The translations under genes and the position numbers were made by a program. DNA of 64,000 nt from Campylobacter iguaniorum (lineage in GTDB: Bacteria > Campylobacterota > Campylobacteria > Campylobacterales > Campylobacteraceae): assembly GCF_000736415.1 (NCBI RefSeq), contig NZ_CP009044.1:1-64000 (forward strand), given 5' to 3'. The notes under the pieces are model-generated. The model was not told the origin of the DNA. It saw only the letters and a list, made by a program, of their open reading frames with translations, and searched no databases. Shown in pieces: positions 9,015 to 16,238 of the stretch. Position 1 is the stretch's first letter. Each line of letters starts with the position of its first letter.

Positions 9015-9596
9015 CTACTCAATATAATTCATCTCCACCTCACCAGCTGCAATCATCTCCTCGATGATTTTGCTCATCTCGGTAAATTCAAACTCTTTAA
9101 GTGATGGATAATCTCTTCTAAGCTCATCTACGATCTGAATGAGCGGACGGCACTGTGCATCTTTGCTTATAAGGTAGTTCACTTTTTTAACAACTCTATC
9201 ACTAACCCTATTTGATGGATCTCTTTTAATAAAGTTGATTATGTTCGCATAATCTCCATACGGTGCACCGCTCCAAGATGTTACGATCAAGTGAATAGCA
9301 TTATATACCTCTTTATTAAGTGGATCCCACTCTATCTTTTCGCTCTCTGGAGTATCGCTCTCAATCTCTGGAACGGCTGGAGCATCATCGCTTCCAGTAC
9401 CGTCCTCATCTTTTGAAGTGAGGTTTTTTAGGGGATTGAATAGAGGATATTTCTTCTTATCAATTCCTAGCAACTCAAGGAACTCGTGGCCGCATACATA
9501 GCCGACAAAAAAGCCACCTATTTTATTGCTATTTTTTGTCTTTATCCTTGAACTCAAAGGCATAATAGCGGTCTGTAATCTCACCGCAGCATCCAT
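9015..9596 (-). CDS. Downstream part of a frameshifted gene, unknown function
   Basis: Open frame whose first about 27 codons overlap the upstream ORF 9529-9705. From about residue 23 it reads NSNKIGGFFVGYVCGHEFLE, a natural continuation of the YYAFEFKDKDKK end of that ORF. The C-terminal part (about 100-193) is helical and ends in acidic residues. There is no good ribosome site at the ATG at 9596, so translation probably enters from 9705 and shifts at the A-run 9532-9537. Function is unknown; no TM or signal. Confidence 0.5.
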   Translation of the reverse strand: MDAAVRLQTAIMPLSSRIKTKNSNKIGGFFVGYVCGHEFLELLGIDKKKYPLFNPLKNLTSKDEDGTGSDDAPAVPEIESDTPESEKIEWDPLNKEVYNAIHLIVTSWSGAPYGDYANIINFIKRDPSNRVSDRVVKKVNYLISKDAQCRPLIQIVDELRRDYPSLKEFEFTEMSKIIEEMIAAGEVEMNYIE

Positions 9597-9705
9597 CTTT
9601 CTTTTGGCCGTCTAAGAGCTTAACATAAGAGATAGGTCTTATATCATACTTAGCCAGTAACGCTTCTTTTGCTTCTTTTCCTCTGCACGATTGATTTAGT
9701 TTCAT
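9529..9705 (-). CDS. Upstream part of the frameshifted gene (58 aa)
   Basis: The ATG at 9705 has a strong AGGAGG site 6 nt upstream, the best in this neighbourhood, but the frame stops at 9529 just after six A residues. Reading through with a +1 shift joins it to the 9015-9596 frame. Either a real mutation (insertion of one A), an assembly error in the homopolymer, or recoding. The combined product would be about 225-230 aa. Confidence 0.5.
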   Translation of the reverse strand: MKLNQSCRGKEAKEALLAKYDIRPISYVKLLDGQKKDGCCGEITDRYYAFEFKDKDKK

Positions 9706-9714
9706 TGTTTCCTC

Positions 9715-10080
9715 CTATAAGATTTTACATTTTGTAACGAACTCATAAATAATTTCTCTATCAACCCAATTTTTTCCAGATAAATGCTCTATCCAAAATA
9801 TGAAATCATCTTTGTTTTTTATTTTCGATTTCTCAATTCGATAATCTATGATTTGAAAATCGCAATCAAAATAGATAATAATTTCTGATTTAGATATAAA
9901 AATATGCTCTGGGATACATTCCAGATCTTCTTTTTTGAGTGCAAATATTCTTAGATACTCAATACCTCTTATATTCGCAGCTTTATGCTCATCGATTTTC
10001 TGCTGTCTTTGCTTCTTTAGCTCTTCACTCTTTAAAAGCTTGTTTTTTTGTTCCTTGATCCAATTTTTCAATGTTGTCAT
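9715..10080 (-). CDS. Hypothetical protein (121 aa)
   Basis: Start chosen at 10080 (MTTLKNW), where AAGGAGA lies 9 nt upstream; the frame is open 13 codons further. A Lys/Gln-rich amphipathic helix (about 5-45) is followed by a compact mixed domain with several aromatic residues. No signal peptide. Part of a short minus-strand operon under the Xre gene at 10398-10769. No family recognised. Confidence 0.5.
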   Translation of the reverse strand: MTTLKNWIKEQKNKLLKSEELKKQRQQKIDEHKAANIRGIEYLRIFALKKEDLECIPEHIFISKSEIIIYFDCDFQIIDYRIEKSKIKNKDDFIFWIEHLSGKNWVDREIIYEFVTKCKIL

Positions 10081-10096
10081 ATTTCTATTCTCCTTT

Positions 10097-10384
10097 TTAT
10101 GCAAATAAATATCTTTCATCCGAGACTAACCCAACAAATAAAACACCATCTATGCTTTGTAGCGCAAGTATTTTGTCCTTATAGTCGTGTGTACTAAATA
10201 AAGCACCTTTTATAACTCCAAACCCATCACCTTTTGAAATACATTTGTCCGCAAGAATTTTCTTTCTTCTGTTAGATAATGTATCAACTAGCATATCTTT
10301 TTCAAGATCATCTATTGTGGTATATGATAGCTCTTCCAGCAACTCTTTTAACTTATTTCCATCAAACCTTACAGATTTTTTCAT
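10097..10384 (-). CDS. Hypothetical protein (95 aa)
   Basis: Begins at MKKSVRFDGNKL, with AAGGAGA about 10 nt upstream; the longer frame from 10552 would overlap the Xre gene and has no ribosome site. Residues about 45-90 resemble a small beta barrel (ADKCISKGDGFGVIKGALF...DGVLFVGLVSDE). No recognised family. Lies 13 bp downstream of the Xre gene, so co-transcribed. Confidence 0.5.
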   Translation of the reverse strand: MKKSVRFDGNKLKELLEELSYTTIDDLEKDMLVDTLSNRRKKILADKCISKGDGFGVIKGALFSTHDYKDKILALQSIDGVLFVGLVSDERYLFA

Positions 10385-10397
10385 TTTACTTTTCTCC

Positions 10398-10769
10398 TTA
10401 TTTTTCAATTTTAAACACTTGATCAAACATCTCAAGCAAACTATCAACTTTGTTCTCAATGTTTTTAAGTCTTTGGTCTGCATCAGTAGCAGCACTGTTT
10501 GTTTCGTTTTCTTCTCTTGAAACCTCACCATTGCAAAAAAACAACCACTCAAGAGAGATATTGAATTGCTCTACAATATCTTTTAGTGTTTGATATGGTA
10601 TAGCCTCAACTTTCCCCTGCTCGTAAGTTTGCAAAGTTCTAAGAGATATGTTTAATTGATTGGAAAAGTCTTTTTGAGATTGTTTATTTATCAATCTTAT
10701 GTACTTAATCCGATCGCTGATTTTATTTAGATCCAGTTCTGGATATTTAAGCAATTTGTTTTCGCTCAT
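10398..10769 (-). CDS. Xre-family repressor-like protein
   Basis: 123-aa transcriptional regulator. The HTH_3 domain spans about residues 16-75 (SDRIKYIRLINKQSQKDFSN, then LNISLRTLQTYEQGKVEAIP). A C-terminal coiled-coil-like tail (about 95-123) could dimerise it. AAAGGAG lies well placed before the ATG. A perfect 6-bp inverted repeat sits 14-31 bp upstream (10783-10800), a likely self-operator. Confidence 0.8.
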   Translation of the reverse strand: MSENKLLKYPELDLNKISDRIKYIRLINKQSQKDFSNQLNISLRTLQTYEQGKVEAIPYQTLKDIVEQFNISLEWLFFCNGEVSREENETNSAATDADQRLKNIENKVDSLLEMFDQVFKIEK

Positions 10770-10782
10770 ATTATTACTCCTT

Positions 10783-10800
10783 TAAGTGTGTTTTCACTTA
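10783..10800. promoter_or_regulatory. Inverted-repeat operator upstream of the Xre gene
   Basis: TAAGTG and CACTTA form perfect arms separated by six bases, between the Xre start and the next gene on the same strand. Size and position fit a dimeric Xre autoregulatory site. Inference only. Confidence 0.5.
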
Positions 10801-10813
10801 TATTCATAATTGC

Positions 10814-11149
10814 TCAGTTTCTCTGGCAAAGATAATCCATTAAAGGATAAGCCATATTATCATCACGATAAATTATCTCTTCACGACCATCGTAGTTTCT
10901 CAAATATGCTCTTGGTATATCCTCAAGCTCAATTTTGACAATCTCTAAATCTTTTGGCTTATGTTTTTTAATAAGCTCGATAAGAACTGGATTAGATCTA
11001 TCTTTATCAAAGATATAAGCTTGTGTTTTGAAATTAAGATGTAGCTCTTCACACATTTCCTTGGTTAAAGAAAAACCACCAAAGCTGGTATTAATAGCTA
11101 TCTCATACTCAAAGTGTCTGTTTTTGATTAATTGCTCTAAAATATCCAT
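10814..11149 (-). CDS. Hypothetical protein, phage-type NTSFGGFSL family
   Basis: 111 aa. The block YEIAINTSFGGFSLTKEMCEEL resembles a widespread phage/plasmid hypothetical family (recalled pattern: N-x-x-YGGFSLS). The rest carries charged motifs without known catalytic residues. A GAGAGGAT ribosome site precedes the ATG. Upstream gene of the Xre cassette, same strand. Confidence 0.5.
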   Translation of the reverse strand: MDILEQLIKNRHFEYEIAINTSFGGFSLTKEMCEELHLNFKTQAYIFDKDRSNPVLIELIKKHKPKDLEIVKIELEDIPRAYLRNYDGREEIIYRDDNMAYPLMDYLCQRN

Positions 11150-11165
11150 CGTTGTTATCCTCTCT

Positions 11166-11465
11166 TTATATAATTTTTACATCATAAATAGATATAAAAT
11201 CTATTCCACAATCTCGTTGATCTGCACGACCAATAAAACCTAAATCTGTAACAAAATACTGCTCTTCTCCAGAGTATTCGCCAAAACCGTTACCGTGTAA
11301 TGAGTCATCATTCTCGAACCGCTCCACCTCACCGATGAACTCTTTAAAATATGTTTTCTTTTTTAGCTCATTCATAGAGAGCATCTCTTTAAAAACAATA
11401 CGATCCTCACTACATATCTCTTGGAGTTTTTGGTATGTAATATCACTTGAATTTATCTCAATCAT
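11166..11465 (-). CDS. Hypothetical protein (99 aa)
   Basis: Start set at 11465 (MIEINSSD), just inside the end of the upstream zinc-ribbon gene and preceded by GAGGTG; the frame extends 8 codons further without a better site. Acidic, soluble, with a FIGRADQRDCGIDFISIYDV C-terminus. No family recognised. Coupled to its upstream neighbour by an 8-bp overlap. Confidence 0.45.
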   Translation of the reverse strand: MIEINSSDITYQKLQEICSEDRIVFKEMLSMNELKKKTYFKEFIGEVERFENDDSLHGNGFGEYSGEEQYFVTDLGFIGRADQRDCGIDFISIYDVKII

Positions 11466-11703
11466 TATTTTGCACCTCACCACTATCAAGTTTCATACAT
11501 TTAAAATATCTAATGCCATAACCTCTACCACTCATATATTCCAGTGTTGCTTTATATACCTCACCACAACTAGAACATTTTGTATTGATACTTTCTCCAA
11601 CATTAAGAGATTTATTTTCTTGATTATTCCAGTCGTTTACATACTCTTTAGTTTCACAATGAGGGCATTTTGAATTTGTGTTGTTTAGCGTAATTTTTGC
11701 CAT
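11458..11703 (-). CDS. Small zinc-ribbon protein
   Basis: 81 aa with two CxxC knuckles (CPHC near residue 13 and CSSC near residue 43) spaced as in a zinc ribbon. Start preceded by a strong GAGGAGG. It begins 1 bp after the recombinase stop and so is probably in the same transcript. Likely nucleic-acid or protein binding; specific role unknown. Confidence 0.6.
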   Translation of the reverse strand: MAKITLNNTNSKCPHCETKEYVNDWNNQENKSLNVGESINTKCSSCGEVYKATLEYMSGRGYGIRYFKCMKLDSGEVQNND

Positions 11704-11704
11704 T

Positions 11705-12691
11705 TTATTCCTCCTCTTTTAAATCAACTTTCATAGCATCTGCAACGGCTCCCTCAGTAGCTTTTGCATATATAGTAGTAGTAGCAATATTTGAGTGTCT
11801 TAATATCTTTTTAACAACTATTGGGTTCACTCCTCTTTGAGTCAATCTCATAGCCAGTGTATGCCTTAATAGGTGTAAACCCTCTTTTCTTATCCCTGCT
11901 CTCTTGTACATTCTATTTACTATCTGATATGCGTTGGTTCTATCAAGCTGCTTACCGCTTCCAGTTTTCATAATAAGATCATCTTCCTTGAGCTTTGCTA
12001 CTGCTTTGAAATAATCCAGCTCATCATCGATGGTTTTTCTTGCAATAAATCCTATTTGCTCTTTTCCACCTTTTCCGTAGATCTCAATGTTGTACATCTC
12101 TTCATCTTGGCCAGATGTGAAGTTGCCAAGGGAAATATTGAGAGCTTCGCTTATTCTAAGTCCACCATAAAGCATAAGTTTCACTAAAAGAGCGTTCCGA
12201 TATGAGTTGTAATCATCTTTTTTACCTTTGGTTCTCTCCATACTATTTAGCAACCATCCAATCTCTTCCTCTGTAAGATAGATAAGCTTCTCTTCCGTCT
12301 TGGAACTATCTGCAACTTTGATATTTTTAAAGTATCTCTCAAATGTAAAGAACTCATCATTATTATCATTGATAAATGTAAAAAAGTTCTTGATTGCTTT
12401 TAAATAGGTTTGCTTTGTAGATTTAGAGAGATAATTTCCGTTCTTTGGCTTCTTACCGTTACTTTTTGCTTCATCTTCCAAAAAAGCAAGGTATCCAGTA
12501 AAATAAATTGATTTTATATCACTTAGCTTCATTTCATCTTGATATTGTAGTGAATACTCTATAAACATATCAATAGCCCTGCTATATAAGTCTAATGTGT
12601 TCTTAGAGTAGCTTAATGCTCTGATATTGTCTTTATATGCCTTATACCATCTATATAAGTCATCTATAAAATTGTCTGTTTCTAACTGCAT
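11705..12691 (-). CDS. Tyrosine recombinase/integrase (XerC/D-like)
   Basis: 328 aa from the ATG at 12691 (MQLETDN), which has GAGGAG upstream; an in-frame ATG at 12730 would add 13 residues and overlap a palindrome. An N-terminal SAM-like domain (about 10-110) precedes the catalytic domain, with Arg in GGLRISEAL, Lys in GKGGKE, the HLLRH box, LRHSNIATTTIYA supplying the late His and the nucleophile Tyr. All expected catalytic residues are present, so it should be active. Role could be dimer resolution or integration/excision. Confidence 0.88.
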   Translation of the reverse strand: MQLETDNFIDDLYRWYKAYKDNIRALSYSKNTLDLYSRAIDMFIEYSLQYQDEMKLSDIKSIYFTGYLAFLEDEAKSNGKKPKNGNYLSKSTKQTYLKAIKNFFTFINDNNDEFFTFERYFKNIKVADSSKTEEKLIYLTEEEIGWLLNSMERTKGKKDDYNSYRNALLVKLMLYGGLRISEALNISLGNFTSGQDEEMYNIEIYGKGGKEQIGFIARKTIDDELDYFKAVAKLKEDDLIMKTGSGKQLDRTNAYQIVNRMYKRAGIRKEGLHLLRHTLAMRLTQRGVNPIVVKKILRHSNIATTTIYAKATEGAVADAMKVDLKEEE

Positions 12692-12724
12692 TGAGCAATT
12701 TCTCCTCTTTTTTACTGTTTTGTA

Positions 12725-12746
12725 TAACATACCGTATGGTAAGTTA
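12725..12746. promoter_or_regulatory. Imperfect palindrome upstream of the recombinase
   Basis: A 22-bp imperfect palindrome of the form TAAC-n-TACC-n-TA-n-GGTA-n-GTTA covers the upstream in-frame ATG of the recombinase. A related AAGTTATGTTATATACTTA string lies at about 12806-12824. It may be an operator or a recombinase core/accessory site. Confidence 0.4.
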
Positions 12747-12862
12747 TATATTTTATTTGATGAAATGGTCGAGGAACTTTGAAAAAAGCCCTCATTTCAT
12801 AAATAAGTTATGTTATATACTTAGAATTATACACAATATATAATAAAATTACAAGGGTTTTA

Positions 12863-12892
12863 TAGACAAATTAGAATATTTTATGCTATAAT
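12863..12892 (+). promoter_or_regulatory. Promoter with shared spacer element, site G
   Basis: TAGACA (12863-12868), an 18-bp spacer containing TTAGAATATTTTATGC, and TATAAT (12887-12892), 36 bp before the ATG of the 12928 gene. The spacer is the same element seen at the other six sites in this window. Confidence 0.65.
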
Positions 12893-12927
12893 TGCATTAA
12901 TAAGAAACTATAAGGAGTTTTAAGAAG

Positions 12928-13281
12928 ATGAAAAAGACAATTTTAGGTTTAATGATTGGTTTATCTATTGCTAATGCTGATTTACTTAATGTAAGTATAG
13001 AAGCTAACGAACAAATGACTTGGAGTGAAGCTAAGAGGTATTGTGCAACAGTAGATAACCTTAGCTCGTTTACCGTACCTACTGCTAAGTTTATGGAGTC
13101 ATTAACCGATAAAGACAAGGCTATACTAAAGAATGGTAGATATTGGTTAGATGAGGTAGGGGATTATAACGATGCAAAAGCTTATGGAGTGTATCCAAGA
13201 TATAGCGTTGAGGTTATCTCTGTAAATAGAGATACTAAACTCAATGTAATATGTGTTAGAAAAAATGGGTTCCAAAAATGA
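12928..13281 (+). CDS. Secreted DUF1566/lectin-like small protein
   Basis: 117 aa, signal peptide about 1-17 (MKKTILGLMIGLSIANA). The mature part has MTWSEAKRYCATV, a central YWLDEV and a closing LNVICVRK, the pattern of DUF1566/C-type-lectin-like folds. AAGGAG precedes the start, and the shared promoter element drives it. First gene of a + strand cassette of about nine small genes. Role unknown, probably cell-surface or periplasmic. Confidence 0.6.
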   Translation: MKKTILGLMIGLSIANADLLNVSIEANEQMTWSEAKRYCATVDNLSSFTVPTAKFMESLTDKDKAILKNGRYWLDEVGDYNDAKAYGVYPRYSVEVISVNRDTKLNVICVRKNGFQK

Positions 13282-13484
13282 CAAAATCACAAATAAGAAG
13301 TAGATTTTACTCCATTTTGTCGGATATGCTAGAAGATGGTGCTACTCCAGATGATATTGAAGAGACAATAAATGAGATGTCAAGCGAGGGTATCCAGAAT
13401 ATACTTGAGAATATTCAGTCCGAGCTAGAAAATCTTGAAAATATGGAGAGAGAATATAACAAGGAGCAAAGCAATGGAAAATAA
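13278..13484 (+). CDS. Hypothetical acidic helical protein (68 aa)
   Basis: Overlaps the previous stop by 4 bp (ATGA), so translationally coupled. Strongly acidic and almost entirely helical (LEDGATPDDIEETINEMSSE), with a coiled-coil-like end. No family recognised; the small acidic character is seen in some DNA-mimic or chaperone proteins, but that is only a thought. Confidence 0.5.
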   Translation: MTKSQIRSRFYSILSDMLEDGATPDDIEETINEMSSEGIQNILENIQSELENLENMEREYNKEQSNGK

Positions 13485-13863
13485 TAGTTTTTTTGATGAT
13501 AAACAAAACAAAGCTTTTGCAAATATGAGAAAAGGCGGGCAAGTTCTTGAAGCTACTCAAGGTATCGATGATTTTATCTTTATAGATCCTCGTGGAGATG
13601 GTGAGATACTTAATGGAGTTCTTGAAGTTGCAAAAGCAGCTGGACGAAGCGATGAGATGATTGTCTTATCCTTTGCAAACGATGAGTGTAAAAGAGCCTA
13701 TGAAATAGGTAGAAAATTTGCTCAAGATGGCAACTTCTTTAAAAAAGATGGAGTTCCTGCGGAGCTTATTGAACTTCTCAAAACTGTAAAAACCGATAGA
13801 GTTGAGATTGAGAGATCTTACACGGATGGCAAGTTAAGTGTAATCGAAGAGGCTCAAGAATGA
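13474..13863 (+). CDS. Hypothetical protein (129 aa)
   Basis: Start at 13474 (MENNSFF) with AAGGAG 8 nt upstream, overlapping the previous gene by 11 bp. Contains FIFIDPRGDGEILNGVLEVA and a polar C-terminus; no signal or TM. Overlaps the following gene by 4 bp. Function unknown. Confidence 0.5.
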   Translation: MENNSFFDDKQNKAFANMRKGGQVLEATQGIDDFIFIDPRGDGEILNGVLEVAKAAGRSDEMIVLSFANDECKRAYEIGRKFAQDGNFFKKDGVPAELIELLKTVKTDRVEIERSYTDGKLSVIEEAQE

Positions 13864-14282
13864 AAAAGATAATCGTTGGAACATTGGTGGCTGGTTGTAT
13901 GCTATTAGCATCAGATAAAACTGTAAGCTTTGAAAGTAAACTGTTTGATCTAAACAAAGTTAAAAATGAAGAGATGAAAGGTTTTTTAGTTGGGATTGAG
14001 TCATCTTTCCCATCAATCGCAAAAGTAGTAAAAGATTACTACGAGGCAAAAACTTGTAGTAAAGAATTTTATAATGAAGTTACTATTTATAATCTAAAAG
14101 ATTTTATTGCAACAAGTCCTACATACGGTGTTTTGGTAGCTTTAGATACTTTAAATAGTGATAAAAAAGAAGATGCAAAAGAAAATGGATATACTGAGTT
14201 GATAAACACTTACAAGTTTATGAATTGCGAAGAGGGAACACTTCCAAACTCAGATAAATACGGATTTAAAGGAGCAAAATAA
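13860..14282 (+). CDS. Hypothetical exported protein (140 aa)
   Basis: Signal peptide about 1-17 (GTLVAGCMLLAS), possibly with a lipobox-like Cys at residue 13, though the spacing from the N-terminus is short. The mature part has two Cys and a helical pattern. Coupled to both neighbours by short overlaps. No family recognised. Confidence 0.5.
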   Translation: MKKIIVGTLVAGCMLLASDKTVSFESKLFDLNKVKNEEMKGFLVGIESSFPSIAKVVKDYYEAKTCSKEFYNEVTIYNLKDFIATSPTYGVLVALDTLNSDKKEDAKENGYTELINTYKFMNCEEGTLPNSDKYGFKGAK

Positions 14283-14566
14283 TGGAAGTAAAAGAAAACG
14301 AAGTATCTGCAACTACTGGAACGGATGAAGAGGTAAAAGAAGCTCTCACTCATATTCAAGAGGAGAACGGTAAAAAAACTCAAGTAGTAAACAAGCGTAT
14401 CGATTTTGATAAAAAATCGTTAAGACGAATTGAAACAATGTTGCCAGTATATAGCGAAGATCTTGAAGAGGGTGTATCCGCAAGTGAAGCGTTTAGTTAT
14501 GTAGTTCAAAAAGCGGTGGATGCTCTTTTTGAGGGAGACTTTAAAAAGAAAATCGAGGAGTTGTAG
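14282..14566 (+). CDS. Hypothetical protein (94 aa), possible RHH-like
   Basis: Starts at the last base of the preceding stop (TAATG). The acidic first 35 residues are probably disordered. Residues about 38-94 (NKRIDFDKKSLRRIETMLPV then ASEAFSYVVQKAVDALF) have a strand-helix-helix pattern like ribbon-helix-helix regulators. The fold is inferred from the pattern only. Confidence 0.45.
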   Translation: MEVKENEVSATTGTDEEVKEALTHIQEENGKKTQVVNKRIDFDKKSLRRIETMLPVYSEDLEEGVSASEAFSYVVQKAVDALFEGDFKKKIEEL

Positions 14567-14593
14567 GATCAACAAAATTAAAAGGAGAGAGTG

Positions 14594-14842
14594 ATGCAGC
14601 AACAATGTATATCAATGACACGACATACCGATAGAGGTACTGTAAGATATTATAAACTGGAGCTGTTTTCCACTCTCTTTGGTGAGTTTGTGGTAGAGCG
14701 TGAATATGGTAACGCTCAATTTAAAGCTCCAACGGGTGTAAAAAAAGATTTCTTTGATAGTTATGATGATGCAACTGTGATGTTTGATACACTATTAAAG
14801 CAAAAACAAAAAAGAGGGTATAAAAATGCAAGGTTTAGATAA
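14594..14842 (+). CDS. WGR-domain protein
   Basis: 82 aa, essentially a stand-alone WGR domain: YYKLELFSTLFGEFVVEREYG (family: YYxLQLF.DLFG.W.L.R.WGR) and, at the end, TLLKQKQKRGYKN (family: KLxxKxxKGY). WGR domains bind DNA ends or 5' phosphates in PARPs and regulate some bacterial NAD-dependent enzymes. Start at 14594 with AAGGAG 8 nt before; GTG at 14591 is closer and less likely. Confidence 0.7.
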   Translation: MQQQCISMTRHTDRGTVRYYKLELFSTLFGEFVVEREYGNAQFKAPTGVKKDFFDSYDDATVMFDTLLKQKQKRGYKNARFR

Positions 14843-15074
14843 TATTGTTGAGGTAAAAGTATTTAAAGTTGATGCAATTACCTTTACAAAAGATTATAAG
14901 TTTTTAGATGGTTATGATGATATTGTAGAGTGTATTGCAACTGCTAAGGTGTATAAGTCAAACTATAAAGGTGTTTTTGTAGAGCTGGTTGAGGTAAGTA
15001 ATATGGGAGCGATGGAGAAAATCGAAAAAGGTATGGCCGACTTTAGAAACCAACTTATAAAAGAGGGGTTTTAA
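14826..15074 (+). CDS. Hypothetical protein (82 aa)
   Basis: Overlaps the WGR gene by 17 bp. A small beta-rich N-terminal half (VEVKVFKVDAITF, IATAKVYKSNYKGVFVELVEV) and a helical end. The pattern is like small phage modification or inhibitor proteins, but no family is recognised. Confidence 0.4.
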   Translation: MQGLDNIVEVKVFKVDAITFTKDYKFLDGYDDIVECIATAKVYKSNYKGVFVELVEVSNMGAMEKIEKGMADFRNQLIKEGF

Positions 15075-15075
15075 G

Positions 15076-15339
15076 ATGACTTGTGCAGCGGAAGTTATAG
15101 AAACTGCATCACTTCACGGCGGTGCAAGTTCTGGAGAGATCCAGTTAGCAAAATTCTTGATGTTTTGCCTTGGATATGATGTTGATTTCAAGTTAAAAGA
15201 TGTTTTGTATTACATCGATAGCAAAGTTATCTATCTGGTTATCCAACTTGTAGAGAGCGGTGAGCTTGAGAACCTAGTTAAATCGATGAACCCAAGGCTA
15301 TATAAAGATATGCAGCTGGAGCTTGAGGATAATGAGTAA
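15076..15339 (+). CDS. Hypothetical protein (87 aa)
   Basis: Begins 1 bp after the previous stop, with AAGAGGGG upstream of the ATG. Helical, soluble; no signal. Overlaps the ASCH gene by 8 bp. Function unknown. Confidence 0.4.
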   Translation: MTCAAEVIETASLHGGASSGEIQLAKFLMFCLGYDVDFKLKDVLYYIDSKVIYLVIQLVESGELENLVKSMNPRLYKDMQLELEDNE

Positions 15340-15613
15340 GAGGATCCTCCACCTAAATGTAAACGGTGAGTATTTTGATGATGTTAAGTCTGGTACCAAG
15401 GGAGAAGAGTATAGAGTCTTTAATGATTACTGGAGCAAAAGACTTGAGGGAAGAGAATACGATGAGATCCACTATAAAAAAGGCTATCCAAAAAAAGGAG
15501 ATATGAGTAAAACTCTAATATTCCCATACAACGGATACGCTGTCAAAACTATAACGCATAAACATTTTGGCCAAGAGCCAGTAAAAGTTTTTGCGATATT
15601 TCTTACTAAATAA
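15332..15613 (+). CDS. ASCH-domain protein
   Basis: 93 aa from the ATG at 15332 (GAGGATA upstream). LHLNVNGEYFDDVKSGTKGE then EEYRVFNDYW, KKGYPKKGD and FPYNGYAVKTITHKHFG match the phage-type ASCH/DUF3850 pattern, a PUA-like RNA- or nucleotide-binding fold. Some ASCH proteins hydrolyse N4-acetylcytidine. Last gene of the 12.9-15.6 kb cassette. Confidence 0.65.
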   Translation: MSKRILHLNVNGEYFDDVKSGTKGEEYRVFNDYWSKRLEGREYDEIHYKKGYPKKGDMSKTLIFPYNGYAVKTITHKHFGQEPVKVFAIFLTK

Positions 15614-15673
15614 AAAGATATATTTTCCCTTTAAAACCCTCATCAATTTCAAAGAGCTTTAAAAGAAAAAAAA

Positions 15674-15688
15674 GAGGATCAAATCCTC
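15674..15688 (-). terminator. Rho-independent terminator (minus strand)
   Basis: GAGGAT-CAA-ATCCTC is a perfect 6-bp stem. On the minus strand it is followed by a long T-run (plus-strand A-run at 15664-15673). It would end the long minus-strand operon entering from the right. Confidence 0.6.
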
Positions 15689-15714
15689 TCAAACATTTAC
15701 TACATTAAAAAAAA

Positions 15715-15739
15715 TAGTAAGAGGTAAAACCCCTTACTA
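15715..15739 (-). terminator. Rho-independent terminator (minus strand)
   Basis: Ten-base arms TAGTAAGAGG and CCCCTTACTA (one mismatch) around a 5-nt loop. On the minus strand the stem is followed by eight or nine Ts. First of two tandem terminators ending the leading-region operon. Confidence 0.65.
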
Positions 15740-15770
15740 TGGATAGAAGTTGCAAAGAAGCAGCTAAGGA

Positions 15771-15884
15771 TTATTGCTGCCCTGCTCGTGAGTATTTTGA
15801 TAATCCGTTTTCATATCGATATTTACCAATACTTACAAGAGCACCGATAACAACTAAAATTATACCTATTGTTTCAAGTACCAT
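15771..15884 (-). CDS. Small membrane protein (37 aa)
   Basis: The ATG directly follows the stop of the gene at 15885 (TAAATG) and has AAGGATTTTAA upstream. One TM segment (TIGIILVVIGALVSIG) followed by a basic/polar tail. Last gene before the tandem terminators. Role unknown; like its neighbour it may sit in the inner membrane. Confidence 0.5.
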   Translation of the reverse strand: MVLETIGIILVVIGALVSIGKYRYENGLSKYSRAGQQ

Positions 15885-16211
15885 TTAAAATCCTTTCTTT
15901 TTAGCTTTTTCTTTAATATATGCACCTATGATTATCATTATTATACCAAATAATAATACACCAGTCAAGATGTTATCATTATTTACATATTCATATAATC
16001 CTGCACCCTCAACACTACCACCTATCATATACATACTATCACCAAAGATATGAACCCATTTATTTGCTTTTGGATGAGTAGCTATTTCCATATAGATCCA
16101 ATCTAAGGTGTTTAACATTTTATTTATTGCACCGATTTCTTTTAAAAATAAGATAAAAATTAATCCTATTTGTAAACCGATAAAACAATATATTATCATT
16201 AAAATATTCAT
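15885..16211 (-). CDS. Membrane protein (108 aa)
   Basis: Two hydrophobic segments (about 4-26 and 82-98) flank a polar loop containing GDSMYMIGGSVEGAG; a Lys-rich tail is cytoplasmic by the positive-inside rule. No family recognised. Penultimate gene of the leading-region operon. Confidence 0.5.
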   Translation of the reverse strand: MNILMIIYCFIGLQIGLIFILFLKEIGAINKMLNTLDWIYMEIATHPKANKWVHIFGDSMYMIGGSVEGAGLYEYVNNDNILTGVLLFGIIMIIIGAYIKEKAKKKGF

Positions 16212-16238
16212 TTATACATTTCCTCCATTTATTTCATT

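Noticed and set aside
12730-12730. ATG at 12730 as the recombinase start
   Set aside because: No ribosome site, overlaps a palindrome, and a better-placed ATG with GAGGAG lies 39 bp further.
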